In this document: positions 1-6,464 of the stretch, in pieces | How positions within the stretch are numbered: position 1 is the first letter of the stretch | Layout: every line of letters starts with the position of its first letter | Source of the DNA: a virus | Length of the DNA stretch: 23,010 nt | IMG/VR virus record: IMGVR_UViG_3300047480_000822 | Span: 1-23,010 of that record | Reading direction: 5' to 3' (one strand) | Made by a program: the position numbers and the translations under genes | Notes under the pieces: generated by a model | Told to the model about the DNA's origin: nothing | Seen by the model: the letters and a program-made list of their open reading frames with translations, nothing else | The model's database searches: none

Positions 1-223
1 AGCCAGCCTTGTCGGTGTAGGTCGTGGTGACCTTGCCGAAAGACACGGTGTCGAAGGTGACCCGCATTCCTGGGACGATGACGGAAGCCACCGCGTTCTG
101 GAACCAAGCCCAGTAGCGGATTTCGTCCGTCTCATCGAGGCTCCTGAGGCCGACTGCCGTCGACTTGGGGCCAGAGCCGTTGACCCCTACCACCGCAAAG
201 GTGGTCTTGCTGAGAGTTGCCAT
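1..223 (-). CDS. Hypothetical protein, 3' end outside window
   Basis: This is a leftward gene cut by the window edge, with 74 codons visible. The start is the ATG at 223-221, preceded on the minus strand by AAAGGAG at good spacing. The N-terminus reads MATLSKTTFAVVGVNGSG and continues with a polar, beta-rich sequence. I do not recognise the family. Third codon positions are strongly GC-rich, unlike the right half of the window, which supports real coding on this strand. An in-frame CGG codon (plus 62-64, followed by G) is read through normally, in contrast to the CGG codons right of 10 kb. Transcription probably enters from beyond the two terminators at 445-554 or starts in the 224-445 leader. 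Confidence 0.7.
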   Translation of the reverse strand, partial: MATLSKTTFAVVGVNGSGPKSTAVGLRSLDETDEIRYWAWFQNAVASVIVPGMRVTFDTVSFGKVTTTYTDKAG

Positions 224-444
224 GATGGCGAACTCCTTTCTGCCAGATAACTGGCGTTGGTTGCGGAATGGCGGAATACCATCCCTTCTTTTCCAGCCCA
301 AGCCCGTGATGGGACTTGAACCGAGAAACCCTTCTTTGAACAAACCGAGTATAATCCCGGCCACAAAGGTGTCCACAGAAAATAGGTTTAGAAGCCTAAG
401 GTTCAGTGGAACTTTCACCCTTCGGGTTTAGAAGAAGGTTCTAC
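224..444 (-). other. Long leader or intergenic stretch, no gene supported
   Basis: About 220 bases lie between the first gene and the terminator to its right. On the minus strand the stretch contains an imperfect direct repeat (GAACCTT, then CTTCTAAACC, at about 384-405 and 422-443). It also has small hairpins, such as ACCC-TTC-GGGT near 417-427 and CCGGG-ATTATA-CTCGG near 345-360, and a tRNA T-arm-like string near 311-322. I could not fold a cloverleaf. It may be a structured leader of the gene at 1-223 or may hold its promoter. Confidence 0.4.
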
Positions 445-485
445 AATTAAAAATAAATCCCTAAAGACTAAAGTCTCTAGGGGTT
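445..485 (-). terminator. Rho-independent terminator
   Basis: On the minus strand the arms CCCTAGAGAC and GTCTTTAGGG pair around the loop TTTA, followed by ATTTATTTTT. It is the second of two tandem terminators downstream of the 804-aa gene and isolates the gene at 1-223. Confidence 0.7.
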
Positions 486-510
486 GCTCTTGAAGTCTAT
501 GTTCTAGTTA

Positions 511-554
511 TAAAAAAGACCCCCCAGGGGCATAAGCCCCCAGGGGAATCTTTA
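511..554 (-). terminator. Rho-independent terminator, CCCC-AGGGG family
   Basis: This GC-rich hairpin has arms 516-531 and 536-552, followed on the minus strand by a run of six T. It sits directly after the stop codon of the 804-aa gene. It is one of five near-identical terminators in the left arm, with the others at 3024-3068, 3641-3684, 5050-5095 and 5461-5512. Confidence 0.85.
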
Positions 555-560
555 TTATCG

Positions 561-2975
561 CTACTTGGAGCAGTTATCTGCCTCAAGCAAACGAGTGTAG
601 GCCCTGATGAACCAGTCAATTGGCAACTGATTCACTTTGGGGTCAACTGCGAAGAGCCACTTATCCCAGTTTGCACGTGGGTTAGCCTTCTTGGCAACAA
701 AGCTCTGACGGTAGAGCCTGAGAACTTTGCGATCAGTAACTTCCTGACCGTAAAGTTCATCCGACTTCCTGAGCATGTTTACCAACTTGCTAGCCCAACG
801 ATTGCTGGGAGAAGTTGCATTCATCAGTTGGATGATTACGTTGAACTCACCTGGAGTTGCCTTGAGCTCCTCTTTGGTAAGTTCCATGTTGACGATTACC
901 TCGGGTGCTGCAGCTTGGGTGTTAGCCCAGTCCAACAACACCGCGAAGGCCTTACGAACGATGGTTTCACGAGTCAGCATGAGCTCCATCATCATGGACT
1001 CCTCCTTTGGAGCCACATGTGTGAAAGTCTTGCTGTAGAAACCATACTTTCGAGCTGTGTTGGGATTGATCCTGGTCGCAGACCAGTAATAATCAATCTT
1101 TCCAGAACAGCTTGTCAGCCATCGCTTGATCTGGCGGTAGTACCAGTCATTTGCCTCTGCAATGAGAGACATATCCTGGATGTCCGCAAGGCCCTGCTGC
1201 ACGGCATCAATCACCTGCTCGTTTGAAACAAGCTGATGAGGGATGTACGTACCGGTGATGCCATAAGTAAGCATCTTGGGCAATACGGTTGCGCCAGTAC
1301 CACCAGGCAGTTCCTCCATGGACAGCCGTACACGTTCCTCATCCAATGGTGAGAACACACTTCCAATGGTGAGGCTTGCCACACCTGGAAGTTCCGTGTA
1401 CTTGTAACTGATCATGTTGTTCGCCATCAGATAAGACAGCTGAGGAACAACCGTGTTGAGCTGCTGCTCATTGACTGTTGGTACCTGACCATAGCAGTGG
1501 TATGCATTCTTGATCTCCTTTTCAGAGACTGGGATTGCACTCCACTCACCAAAGTCATTTGGGTTGCGCACCAAGAATGCCTTCAAGGTGCTCTTCCCAT
1601 TACCGTCAATGAACCTGCGGATCATCACGTTGATGGTATCGTCGAGGTCATAGCCACCGTGGTTACTGTAGTTCTCAATAAAGAACTCAGTTGGAACCAC
1701 GAAGCAATGCGTCTTGTGGTGATAGAACCCTTTGCCATTGTCCTTAGGGAGCCTAAACCCGAAAATCTCAAGAGCATCATATGTCATGATGTGAGCACGG
1801 TAGGCGTAAGGCACTGGCATCCAGGTTCCATTGTCTGTTGCTTTGTAGACATCACCAACTGGGACAACCTTGTTGTTCTTGTCAATGAGCCCAAACATAC
1901 GGCCAAAGCCGTTTGCCTTAAGGTACATCAACAATTGACTTACGTGGATGGTAAGCCCTGCTTCTGCCAAACGAACTGCCAATTGATCAAGAGTCTTGAT
2001 CATAGATGGCCTATTCATTACGACATCATCCAGGTGCTCTGTCATACCTGTGTGGTCAATGACAGCTTGCATCCAGTTAGTCTCACTTCGGTTGTCCTTC
2101 ATGATGTTGTCGACCGCTTTGTTGACTGCCTCTTGCATGGTAACAAGCAGCAGAGCTGGATCAACCAAACCAACTACATTGCTGTAGATGGCCATGGTCA
2201 GGTCATCCGATTTGAGTGGAAGACGGCCATAAGTCGGCTCAATGGTTCCCCAATAGAAACCATTTGTCTTGATCTCAGTCTTTACGTTTGGCGTAAAGGT
2301 CCTGATATCAAAACCGTGCATCTGCTCATCCGGAACGATGATCGCATTGCCCTTGATAAGTCCATTTGGTGTAATGAACCTAATTTGAACAACTGTCATC
2401 TTGCCCTGATCAATTTGGTTGACCTTGTCCTGCATCCAATCAGCAGTTGCATTCGGGTTGTTGCAGAACATCTGCATTGCCAGAGTGCGGCTGATTGCGC
2501 TGATACCGTCGACGGCTTTCTCGTCAACACCAAGATCATCTGGGTTCATGGTCTGGATATTGAGGTCATCCGAGTACATAAATGCACTAGTCTGACGTAC
2601 AAATTCCTGAGCACGCTTGATGAACTTCTTGCTGTTGCCGATGATGAAACCAACGCCCGTCAAAGCATCAAGCCATCCGTAGTTCCCGTCAATTGACAGG
2701 TTGTACTGATGACTTGCGTTTGACCAACGAATAGTGACATCCTCGTCGTCGCCAAGAGTCCAGGTAGAAAGTGGACCTTCCATACCTGCCTTGCCGTCCA
2801 TCACTCGACGAACCTCCAAGCGGTACTTGCCTGGAAAGAACTTATCCAGGAAAGCAAACGTGTAGGTGCCGTTGATGAACTGCTCGTCAACGATGTCCGT
2901 CTCCTTTAACGGCTTGCTGGTTGCAAGTCGCACGAGATCGGACATTTGATTCGGTCTGATCATACCATGAAACAT
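561..2975 (-). CDS. 804-aa hypothetical phage protein
   Basis: This is the largest gene of the left arm. The start is the ATG at 2975-2973, with AAAGGAGG eight bases upstream; the stop is TAG at 563-561. There is no signal peptide or membrane segment, and I cannot assign a family with confidence. Residues 435-475 hold a glycine-rich acidic loop, GGYDLDDTINV (Asp443, Asp445, Asp446), followed by LVRNPN (Arg470-Pro472). This loosely recalls the metal-binding loop of double-psi beta-barrel RNA polymerases (DxDGD), but the third aspartate is not in its usual place, so this is only a hint. One in-frame CGG (plus 1326-1328, followed by C) is read as Arg with no frame change. The gene is preceded by a hairpin element and terminator and followed by tandem terminators, so it is probably a single-gene transcription unit. 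Confidence 0.85.
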   Translation of the reverse strand: MFHGMIRPNQMSDLVRLATSKPLKETDIVDEQFINGTYTFAFLDKFFPGKYRLEVRRVMDGKAGMEGPLSTWTLGDDEDVTIRWSNASHQYNLSIDGNYGWLDALTGVGFIIGNSKKFIKRAQEFVRQTSAFMYSDDLNIQTMNPDDLGVDEKAVDGISAISRTLAMQMFCNNPNATADWMQDKVNQIDQGKMTVVQIRFITPNGLIKGNAIIVPDEQMHGFDIRTFTPNVKTEIKTNGFYWGTIEPTYGRLPLKSDDLTMAIYSNVVGLVDPALLLVTMQEAVNKAVDNIMKDNRSETNWMQAVIDHTGMTEHLDDVVMNRPSMIKTLDQLAVRLAEAGLTIHVSQLLMYLKANGFGRMFGLIDKNNKVVPVGDVYKATDNGTWMPVPYAYRAHIMTYDALEIFGFRLPKDNGKGFYHHKTHCFVVPTEFFIENYSNHGGYDLDDTINVMIRRFIDGNGKSTLKAFLVRNPNDFGEWSAIPVSEKEIKNAYHCYGQVPTVNEQQLNTVVPQLSYLMANNMISYKYTELPGVASLTIGSVFSPLDEERVRLSMEELPGGTGATVLPKMLTYGITGTYIPHQLVSNEQVIDAVQQGLADIQDMSLIAEANDWYYRQIKRWLTSCSGKIDYYWSATRINPNTARKYGFYSKTFTHVAPKEESMMMELMLTRETIVRKAFAVLLDWANTQAAAPEVIVNMELTKEELKATPGEFNVIIQLMNATSPSNRWASKLVNMLRKSDELYGQEVTDRKVLRLYRQSFVAKKANPRANWDKWLFAVDPKVNQLPIDWFIRAYTRLLEADNCSK

Positions 2976-2990
2976 GGTAATAACCTCCTT

Positions 2991-3024
2991 TGGCTAGCCC
3001 ATCTTGGGATCTATTTTCTAGCCA
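2991..3024 (-). repeat. CTAG hairpin leader element, copy 1
   Basis: The outer stem TGGCTAG/CTAGCCA (2991-2997 with 3018-3024) encloses an inner hairpin CCCA-TCT-TGGG (2998-3008) and a conserved single-stranded GAAAATAGA. It lies between the upstream terminator and the ribosome binding site of the 804-aa gene. The copy at 5015-5049 keeps both stems with different bases. Confidence 0.65.
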
Positions 3025-3068
3025 TAAAAAAGAAACCCCCAGGGACCGAAGTCCCCAGGGGAATCTTT
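3024..3068 (-). terminator. Rho-independent terminator, CCCC-AGGGG family
   Basis: A strong hairpin with CCCAGGGAC and GTCCCCAGGGG-type arms is followed on the minus strand by a T run. It ends transcription of the gene at 3107-3466. Confidence 0.85.
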
Positions 3069-3106
3069 ACAACGAGTTAAATTGGGTAGGCCTTTACCCG
3101 ATTTAA

Positions 3107-3466
3107 CTAGTAGACGACGACCGTGTAGGTCTTGGTCACCACCATCTGGTAGGACTCGGTGTCCTTGTTCCAGGTGTTGACTCGGCTGACCTTGACGGTG
3201 TCGTTCAGCTTGGAGTTGGGGTTGTTCTTGATGAACTTCTCCGCGTCCTCCTTGTTGGTGAAGGTCTCGACCTTGTAGCTCTTTGCCACAGGGGTCGCAG
3301 CCTTCTTGACCACCTTGGCAGCTGGAGCCTTGGTCGTGGTGACCTTGACTGCTGGTGCCGTGATGGTCTCCTCTGCAACGAAGTTGTTGTTCTGCTTGAA
3401 GCAGAGCTTGACCTCGTTGACGGTGGAGTGGCTCTTCTTGCAAGAGCCGCAGCTGATGTTTGCCAT
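3107..3466 (-). CDS. 119-aa zinc-finger-like small protein
   Basis: The start is the ATG at 3466-3464 with GGAGG five bases upstream. The N-terminus carries Cys6, Cys9, His13 and Cys22 in MANISCGSCKKSHSTVNEV, a likely one-zinc finger of the CxxCx3Hx8C type. From memory, similar fingers are common in small proteins of actinobacterial phages; that is recollection, not a search result. Residues 38-62 are a flexible Ala/Lys/Thr-rich linker. The C-terminal half (from SYKVETFTNKEDAEKF) looks like a small alpha/beta domain ending in a beta-rich tail. It may bind nucleic acid or a host protein; the function is unknown. The gene has its own upstream element (3547-3640) and terminator. Confidence 0.8.
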   Translation of the reverse strand: MANISCGSCKKSHSTVNEVKLCFKQNNNFVAEETITAPAVKVTTTKAPAAKVVKKAATPVAKSYKVETFTNKEDAEKFIKNNPNSKLNDTVKVSRVNTWNKDTESYQMVVTKTYTVVVY

Positions 3467-3546
3467 GGGATCCTCCTAGAAACCATGTCAGTGATGATAC
3501 TTATACGGGATCATCATTGCCGCTTTCAGTCAAAGGCCTGACTGAC

Positions 3547-3616
3547 TAGTCATGTGTTTTACAACCTCGTGACTAACGGTTGGTTCATGGATAGTTAACG
3601 TCAATCCAATTTGACG
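3547..3616 (-). repeat. Conserved leader element B, copy 1
   Basis: The stem TAGTCA/TGACTA (3547-3552 with 3570-3575) encloses a 17-base loop that is near-identical in three copies. A conserved single-stranded box follows (ACGGTTGGTTCATGG, then TTAACGTC, then ATCCAAT on the plus strand). It lies upstream of the gene at 3107-3466. Compared with copies 2 and 3, the stem sequence differs but pairing is kept. Confidence 0.65.
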
Positions 3617-3640
3617 AACTAGAGATCTATGCTCTAGTCA
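3616..3640 (-). repeat. CTAG hairpin element, copy adjoining element B
   Basis: GAACTAGAG (3616-3624) pairs with CTCTAGTC (3632-3639) with one bulged base, around a CATAGAT-type loop. It lies between the terminator at 3641-3684 and element B copy 1, the same place after a terminator as the other CTAG hairpins. Confidence 0.55.
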
Positions 3641-3684
3641 TAAAAAAGATCCCCCAGGGACATAAGTCCCCAGGGGAATCTTTT
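3641..3684 (-). terminator. Rho-independent terminator, CCCC-AGGGG family
   Basis: The hairpin arms GATTCCCCTGGGGAC and GTCCCTGGGGGATC surround the loop TTAT, with a T run after it on the minus strand. It follows the stop codon of the 80-aa gene. Confidence 0.85.
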
Positions 3685-3695
3685 ATTGCAATCAG

Positions 3696-3938
3696 CTACT
3701 TCTGGCTGATCCAGGTTGCAGCAGCGAGGTTGAGAGCCTGACCAAGGACCTCGACGACCTCACCAGGCTTGAAGCCTCGTGCGATGTACTGGTTGAGCAC
3801 GAGCTCGTAGATCGCACAGTACTCGATCTCCTGCTGCTCGGTGAACTCCAAGTCCATTGGGGTCAAGCCCAAGGACAAGTGCCTCTCCAGCTTGCTCATG
3901 ACGGCGTCACGAGCCTGCTGCTCAGGGTTTGCTGACAT
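3696..3938 (-). CDS. 80-aa hypothetical protein
   Basis: The start is the ATG at 3938-3936 with AAAAGGAG upstream; the stop is just before the terminator at 3641-3684. The protein is small and predicted mainly helical (MSANPEQQARDAVMSKLERH), with an acidic middle and no cysteine cluster apart from one Cys near residue 41. I do not recognise it. It is preceded by element B copy 2. No terminator separates it from the gene at 4044-4421, so the two may share a transcript. Confidence 0.75.
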   Translation of the reverse strand: MSANPEQQARDAVMSKLERHLSLGLTPMDLEFTEQQEIEYCAIYELVLNQYIARGFKPGEVVEVLGQALNLAAATWISQK

Positions 3939-3960
3939 GGTTTTCTCCTTTTATTTTTGG

Positions 3961-4037
3961 TTGATAATGACCCTGTGTTTTACAACCTCGGGGTCAACGG
4001 TTGGTTCATGGACATTTAACGTCGATCCAATCAGACG
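3961..4037 (-). repeat. Conserved leader element B, copy 2
   Basis: The stem TGACCC/GGGTCA (3968-3973 with 3991-3996) encloses the 17-base loop TGTGTTTTACAACCTCG, followed by the conserved box through 4037. It sits upstream of the gene at 3696-3938. Confidence 0.7.
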
Positions 4038-4043
4038 GATTAT

Positions 4044-4421
4044 TTATTTACTCATTTGTTTAAGAGTTTTAATTTCTTTTCTCTGAATTGCAATCTTTGA
4101 TATCACATAAATGATTACAACTGATGCAATCCAAAAATAAACAACCGCACGCTGTGAATGAGGATCATTTATGTATTGACTGTTTGCGTCATAATAAGAG
4201 CACTCCATATCGCCATATGGAACTCCATTTGAGCCACAAGATTCAATCCAAACTTCGCCCAAAGATGGATCATAAGTTGGATTTTTAATCATCTTGACTT
4301 GAGGAAATATATCCCATGGAGTAAAGCTGATTATCAGATTTATCCAAAGAATAATGAAAAAGCCAATAAAAGCATTGGCTGCAGCTGACTCAGTCAACTG
4401 TTCTGGTATTTTTAGTTTCAT
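4044..4421 (-). CDS. 125-aa protein with two membrane helices
   Basis: The start is the ATG at 4421-4419 with GGGAG upstream. Hydrophobic segments at about residues 17-35 (FIGFFIILWINLIISF) and 95-113 (FWIASVVIIYVISKIAI) flank a roughly 60-residue polar loop with two cysteines (about residues 62 and 74) that could form a disulfide. The short basic C-terminus RKEIKTLKQMSK suggests a cytoplasmic end. It is likely an inner-membrane protein of unknown role. Its base composition is much more AT-rich than its neighbours', which suggests a separate origin. Element B copy 3 lies upstream. Confidence 0.8.
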   Translation of the reverse strand: MKLKIPEQLTESAAANAFIGFFIILWINLIISFTPWDIFPQVKMIKNPTYDPSLGEVWIESCGSNGVPYGDMECSYYDANSQYINDPHSQRAVVYFWIASVVIIYVISKIAIQRKEIKTLKQMSK

Positions 4422-4442
4422 TATTATTCTCCCAATAATAGT

Positions 4443-4521
4443 GGTTGATAATGACCCTGTGATTTACAACCTCTGGGTCAACGGTTGGTTCATGGACAGT
4501 TAAGGTCGATCCAATCAGACC
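4443..4521 (-). repeat. Conserved leader element B, copy 3
   Basis: The stem TGACCC/GGGTCA (4452-4457 with 4475-4480) encloses a loop differing from copy 2 at two positions, followed by the conserved box. It sits upstream of the two-helix membrane gene. Confidence 0.7.
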
Positions 4522-4530
4522 TATTGCTAA

Positions 4531-4722
4531 TCAGTCAAACAAGTTCAACTGATTCTTCTGGAACTGGCGCTTCTTCTTTGCCTGTTTCAGGTTTTGCTCC
4601 CGTGAAGCGTTGCACTCCTTGCAGAGTGTAAAGCCACCACGGAAGTTGTGGAAAACACCTTCTCCCTTGAGTACCCACTTGGAGCACCAAGCACAGAAAG
4701 TGTTGTGGTAGTTGTACGCCAT
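4531..4722 (-). CDS. 63-aa zinc-ribbon protein
   Basis: The start is the ATG at 4722-4720, preceded by AAGGAGG. The protein has two CxxC pairs, Cys10/Cys13 (FCAWCSKW) and Cys34/Cys37 (LCKECNAS), 20 residues apart. This is a typical small zinc ribbon, followed by a Lys/Gln-rich tail. It may bind DNA, RNA or a host polymerase; the sequence does not decide. It begins 11 bases after the LysM-like gene stops, so the two are probably co-transcribed. Confidence 0.8.
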   Translation of the reverse strand: MAYNYHNTFCAWCSKWVLKGEGVFHNFRGGFTLCKECNASREQNLKQAKKKRQFQKNQLNLFD

Positions 4723-4733
4723 TTCTGGCCTCC

Positions 4734-5003
4734 TTACTTACCTTGAGGGAAGTAGATCTTCTGACCGTGCTGAACCGTTGCCGATCCACCATTAGTCTTA
4801 ATGACCTGATCTACCCTGTCTTGCTTGTCGTAACCGCCTGTGCAGTTGGCCTCATCGACCAATGTCCAGTAGGTGTCACCGGAGTGTGCCACAATGCTGG
4901 ATGCATCGCAGCTGACTGCTGGTGGATTTACGAGTTGGTTAACACGAATAGCAAATACTGCTACTGTGATAATCAACAAGATGGCAATAAATGCCTTCTT
5001 CAT
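4734..5003 (-). CDS. Membrane-anchored LysM-like protein, 89 aa
   Basis: I chose the ATG at 5003-5001 because GGAGG lies directly upstream; a longer reading would run into the hairpin leader. Residues 4-22 (AFIAILLIITVAVFAI) form a signal anchor. The rest resembles one LysM repeat: a VAHSGDTYW start, a central helix ending in IKTNGG, and a closing GQKIYFP. LysM repeats bind peptidoglycan glycan chains. Two cysteines (about residues 32 and 54) could form a disulfide outside the membrane. A role at the host envelope, such as lysis or superinfection exclusion, is inferred from domain type only. A CTAG hairpin precedes it. Confidence 0.7.
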   Translation of the reverse strand: MKKAFIAILLIITVAVFAIRVNQLVNPPAVSCDASSIVAHSGDTYWTLVDEANCTGGYDKQDRVDQVIKTNGGSATVQHGQKIYFPQGK

Positions 5004-5014
5004 TGTTTTCCTCC

Positions 5015-5049
5015 TGACTAGCCTCATCTTGAGGTCTATTTTCTAGTCA
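5015..5049 (-). repeat. CTAG hairpin leader element, copy 2
   Basis: The outer stem TGACTAG/CTAGTCA (5015-5021 with 5043-5049) and inner hairpin CCTCA-TCT-TGAGG (5022-5034) match copy 1 in shape but differ in both stems by paired changes. The SD sequence of the LysM-like gene follows at once on the minus strand. Confidence 0.65.
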
Positions 5050-5095
5050 TAAAAAAAGATCCCCTGAGAGCCGAAGCCCCCAGGGGAAATCTTTC
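5050..5095 (-). terminator. Rho-independent terminator, CCCC-AGGGG family
   Basis: Hairpin followed on the minus strand by seven T. It ends the gene at 5123-5413. Confidence 0.85.
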
Positions 5096-5122
5096 TTTTG
5101 CATTAGTTATTTAACGTAAGTA

Positions 5123-5413
5123 TTACTTAACGTAAACAACTGATGACTTAACTGCCATTTCTTCAATGGTCACGAAGATCTGACGATCATCCGAAAGTTT
5201 ACCGTTGTTAAGCCAGTATTCAGCCAACTCCAGTGCCCTCTCGTACTTCTTGGTGACAAGTTCACGATAAGGAAGTCCCTCTTCGTTCTTAACACCAATG
5301 GCAACACCATCTTCCGGATTGCCCGCCCAAAGGCTGACAATCCAGTAGTATGTTTCCTGATCTGCCATTTCCTGAGGAGAGTTAACTCTCTCCATTGCAG
5401 TGATTGTTTTCAT
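5123..5413 (-). CDS. 96-aa hypothetical protein
   Basis: I chose the ATG at 5413-5411 (MKTITAMERVNSPQEM) because AGGAGGGG lies eight bases upstream; a longer frame from 5461 would start inside the hairpin leader. The protein is soluble and mixed alpha/beta. Its middle reads like a small domain with a conserved-looking helix (KKYERALELAEYWLNNGK). I do not recognise it. The start codon overlaps the base of the CTAG stem at 5413-5460 and the SD lies in the loop, so folding could affect translation. Confidence 0.75.
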   Translation of the reverse strand: MKTITAMERVNSPQEMADQETYYWIVSLWAGNPEDGVAIGVKNEEGLPYRELVTKKYERALELAEYWLNNGKLSDDRQIFVTIEEMAVKSSVVYVK

Positions 5414-5460
5414 GGCTAGGCCCCTCCTAGAGCCTTGGCTACAGGTCCATCCTCTAGCCA
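5413..5460 (-). repeat. CTAG hairpin leader element, copy 3 (longer)
   Basis: The outer stem TGGCTAG/CTAGCCA (5413-5419 with 5454-5460) encloses a longer interior with the hairpin AGCC-TT-GGCT (5431-5440). Here the SD is inside the loop and the ATG touches the stem. Confidence 0.55.
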
Positions 5461-5512
5461 TAAAAAAAAGATCCCCCAGGCCAGCAGAGGGTTACTGGCC
5501 CAGGGGAATCTT
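5461..5512 (-). terminator. Rho-independent terminator, extended member of the family
   Basis: The hairpin has an extended top (GGCCAG/CTGGCC) and is followed on the minus strand by eight T. It ends the gene at 5532-6101. Confidence 0.85.
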
Positions 5513-5531
5513 CATTGTGCAAGATAGCTAG

Positions 5532-6101
5532 TTAGCTAGCAATCCTGTAGACGATCTTGCGTATTTCGTTTCCTTCATACGCCATGATCCATTTGCGTGT
5601 TTCTCCGTTGATACGAAGATCACTGTAGCTCTGCATGTACTGCCATGATCCAAGCTGGGACAGTTGGCTTACTGTCACCGTACCGCTCCATGCATGGATG
5701 TAGTCAAAGTACATTACAGTACCGTCATGCTTGAAATAGACAAAGTATTTGCCATTTCCAAACATGATACGGTTTTCTTCAGCAGCCCTCACCAATTCAC
5801 TGAGGTAGTGCTCCATTGTTGAAGCAGTGAACTCAGCCGATACTTCCTTTTGTGGTTCTGCACCACGCAGGAGGGTGACAAGCTCTGATGCCACACGGTG
5901 ATCAGTGTGCATCTCACCATTGTAGTCACTGCGCTCTGTTACAGTGGCGTCCACGGTATCAATGAGAAGCTTCTTGCCACCCTCATTGATGTACCACAGG
6001 GCACCATTACCGAAGTAGTAGCGCCCCTCCTGTGCTGCAGAGATAACCCGCTTGTATAGGTTGAATTGCTTGTCTGTGATTGGGTTTGCGTATGTTGCGA
6101 T
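5532..6101 (-). CDS. Hypothetical protein with internal duplication; likely AUC start
   Basis: The frame is open from a TAA just upstream of AAGGAGGT to the stop at 5532. The only codon at normal spacing from this SD is ATC (6101-6099, seven bases away); the first GTG in frame is 49 codons further in. I favour the long form (189 aa) because the extra N-terminal part repeats the middle. YKRVISAAQEGRYYFGNG (about residues 16-33) resembles LSELVRAAEENRIMFGNG (about residues 100-117), and each is followed by aromatic beta strands. This repeat shows the upstream region is coding. An in-frame CGG (plus 6048-6050, followed by G) is read normally. Family and function are unknown. The gene is the first of the leftward block, next to the divergent control region. 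Confidence 0.7.
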   Translation of the reverse strand: MATYANPITDKQFNLYKRVISAAQEGRYYFGNGALWYINEGGKKLLIDTVDATVTERSDYNGEMHTDHRVASELVTLLRGAEPQKEVSAEFTASTMEHYLSELVRAAEENRIMFGNGKYFVYFKHDGTVMYFDYIHAWSGTVTVSQLSQLGSWQYMQSYSDLRINGETRKWIMAYEGNEIRKIVYRIAS

Positions 6102-6132
6102 AGCAACACCTCCTTATTACACTTTTTATTAT

Positions 6133-6220
6133 AGAGAGATAGTGTCTCTCTGATTACATTATTTAACCTGGGTAATCAATAACCAGGGATCATGGACATT
6201 TATAGTCGATCCAATCAGAC
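6133..6220 (-). promoter_or_regulatory. Leader with hairpins and partial element B box (copy 4)
   Basis: Positions 6191-6220 repeat the box of element B (CATGGACATT, then TCGATCCAATCAGAC on the plus strand), here with a different small hairpin CCTGG/CCAGG (6167-6171 with 6183-6187). A 7-bp hairpin, AGAGAGA/TCTCTCT (6133-6151), lies nearer the gene. The box is shared by four leaders in the same orientation, so it may be a phage promoter or RNA signal. Confidence 0.5.
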
Positions 6221-6397
6221 TATATGGGGTATACCCCCGTGGGCTACTTAAAAGTAGTTGACGGTGATAAGTATCCCTTAGTACCACCCTATAAATTTTC
6301 CCTATTTTTCTATACCTTTAAAATTTATATAAGTTTAGATAAGATGACTTGGCCCCAAAAATTTTTTCCCCAAAAAAATCCCTATTAGGAGTTGCGT
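6221..6397. promoter_or_regulatory. Divergent intergenic control region
   Basis: Leftward genes end here and rightward genes begin. The stretch has two palindromes, GGGGTATACCCC (about 6226-6237) and CTACTTAAAAGTAG (about 6244-6257), followed by a very AT-rich run to 6360. Several TATA-like hexamers occur, but none pairs with a convincing -35 at 16-18 bases. GC content falls sharply to the right of this point. Confidence 0.4.
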
Positions 6398-6439
6398 ATG
6401 GCTACATCACCTGCTAGGGTGATTCCCGCAAGACAATAA
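6398..6439 (+). CDS. Possible 13-aa leader peptide
   Basis: The ATG at 6398 has AGGAG six bases upstream and reads MATSPARVIPARQ to a TAA. It ends 25 bases before the next gene. A small hairpin TCACC/GGTGA overlaps it. It may be a translated leader, or the SD and ATG may be chance. Confidence 0.3.
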   Translation: MATSPARVIPARQ

Positions 6440-6464
6440 CCCTACAAATCAAGGAGAAACCACA

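Noticed and set aside
300-360. tRNA-like T-arm (GGTTCAAGTCC on the minus strand)
   Set aside because: The T-stem has mismatches, no matching acceptor strand lies about 72 bases away, and no anticodon arm can be drawn. It does not supply the recoding tRNA.
1497-2696. Long rightward open frame of 399 codons opposite the 804-aa gene
   Set aside because: It lacks a good SD, lies wholly opposite a well-supported gene with SD, terminator and protein-like composition, and its translation is Cys/His/Val-rich in the way antisense frames are.
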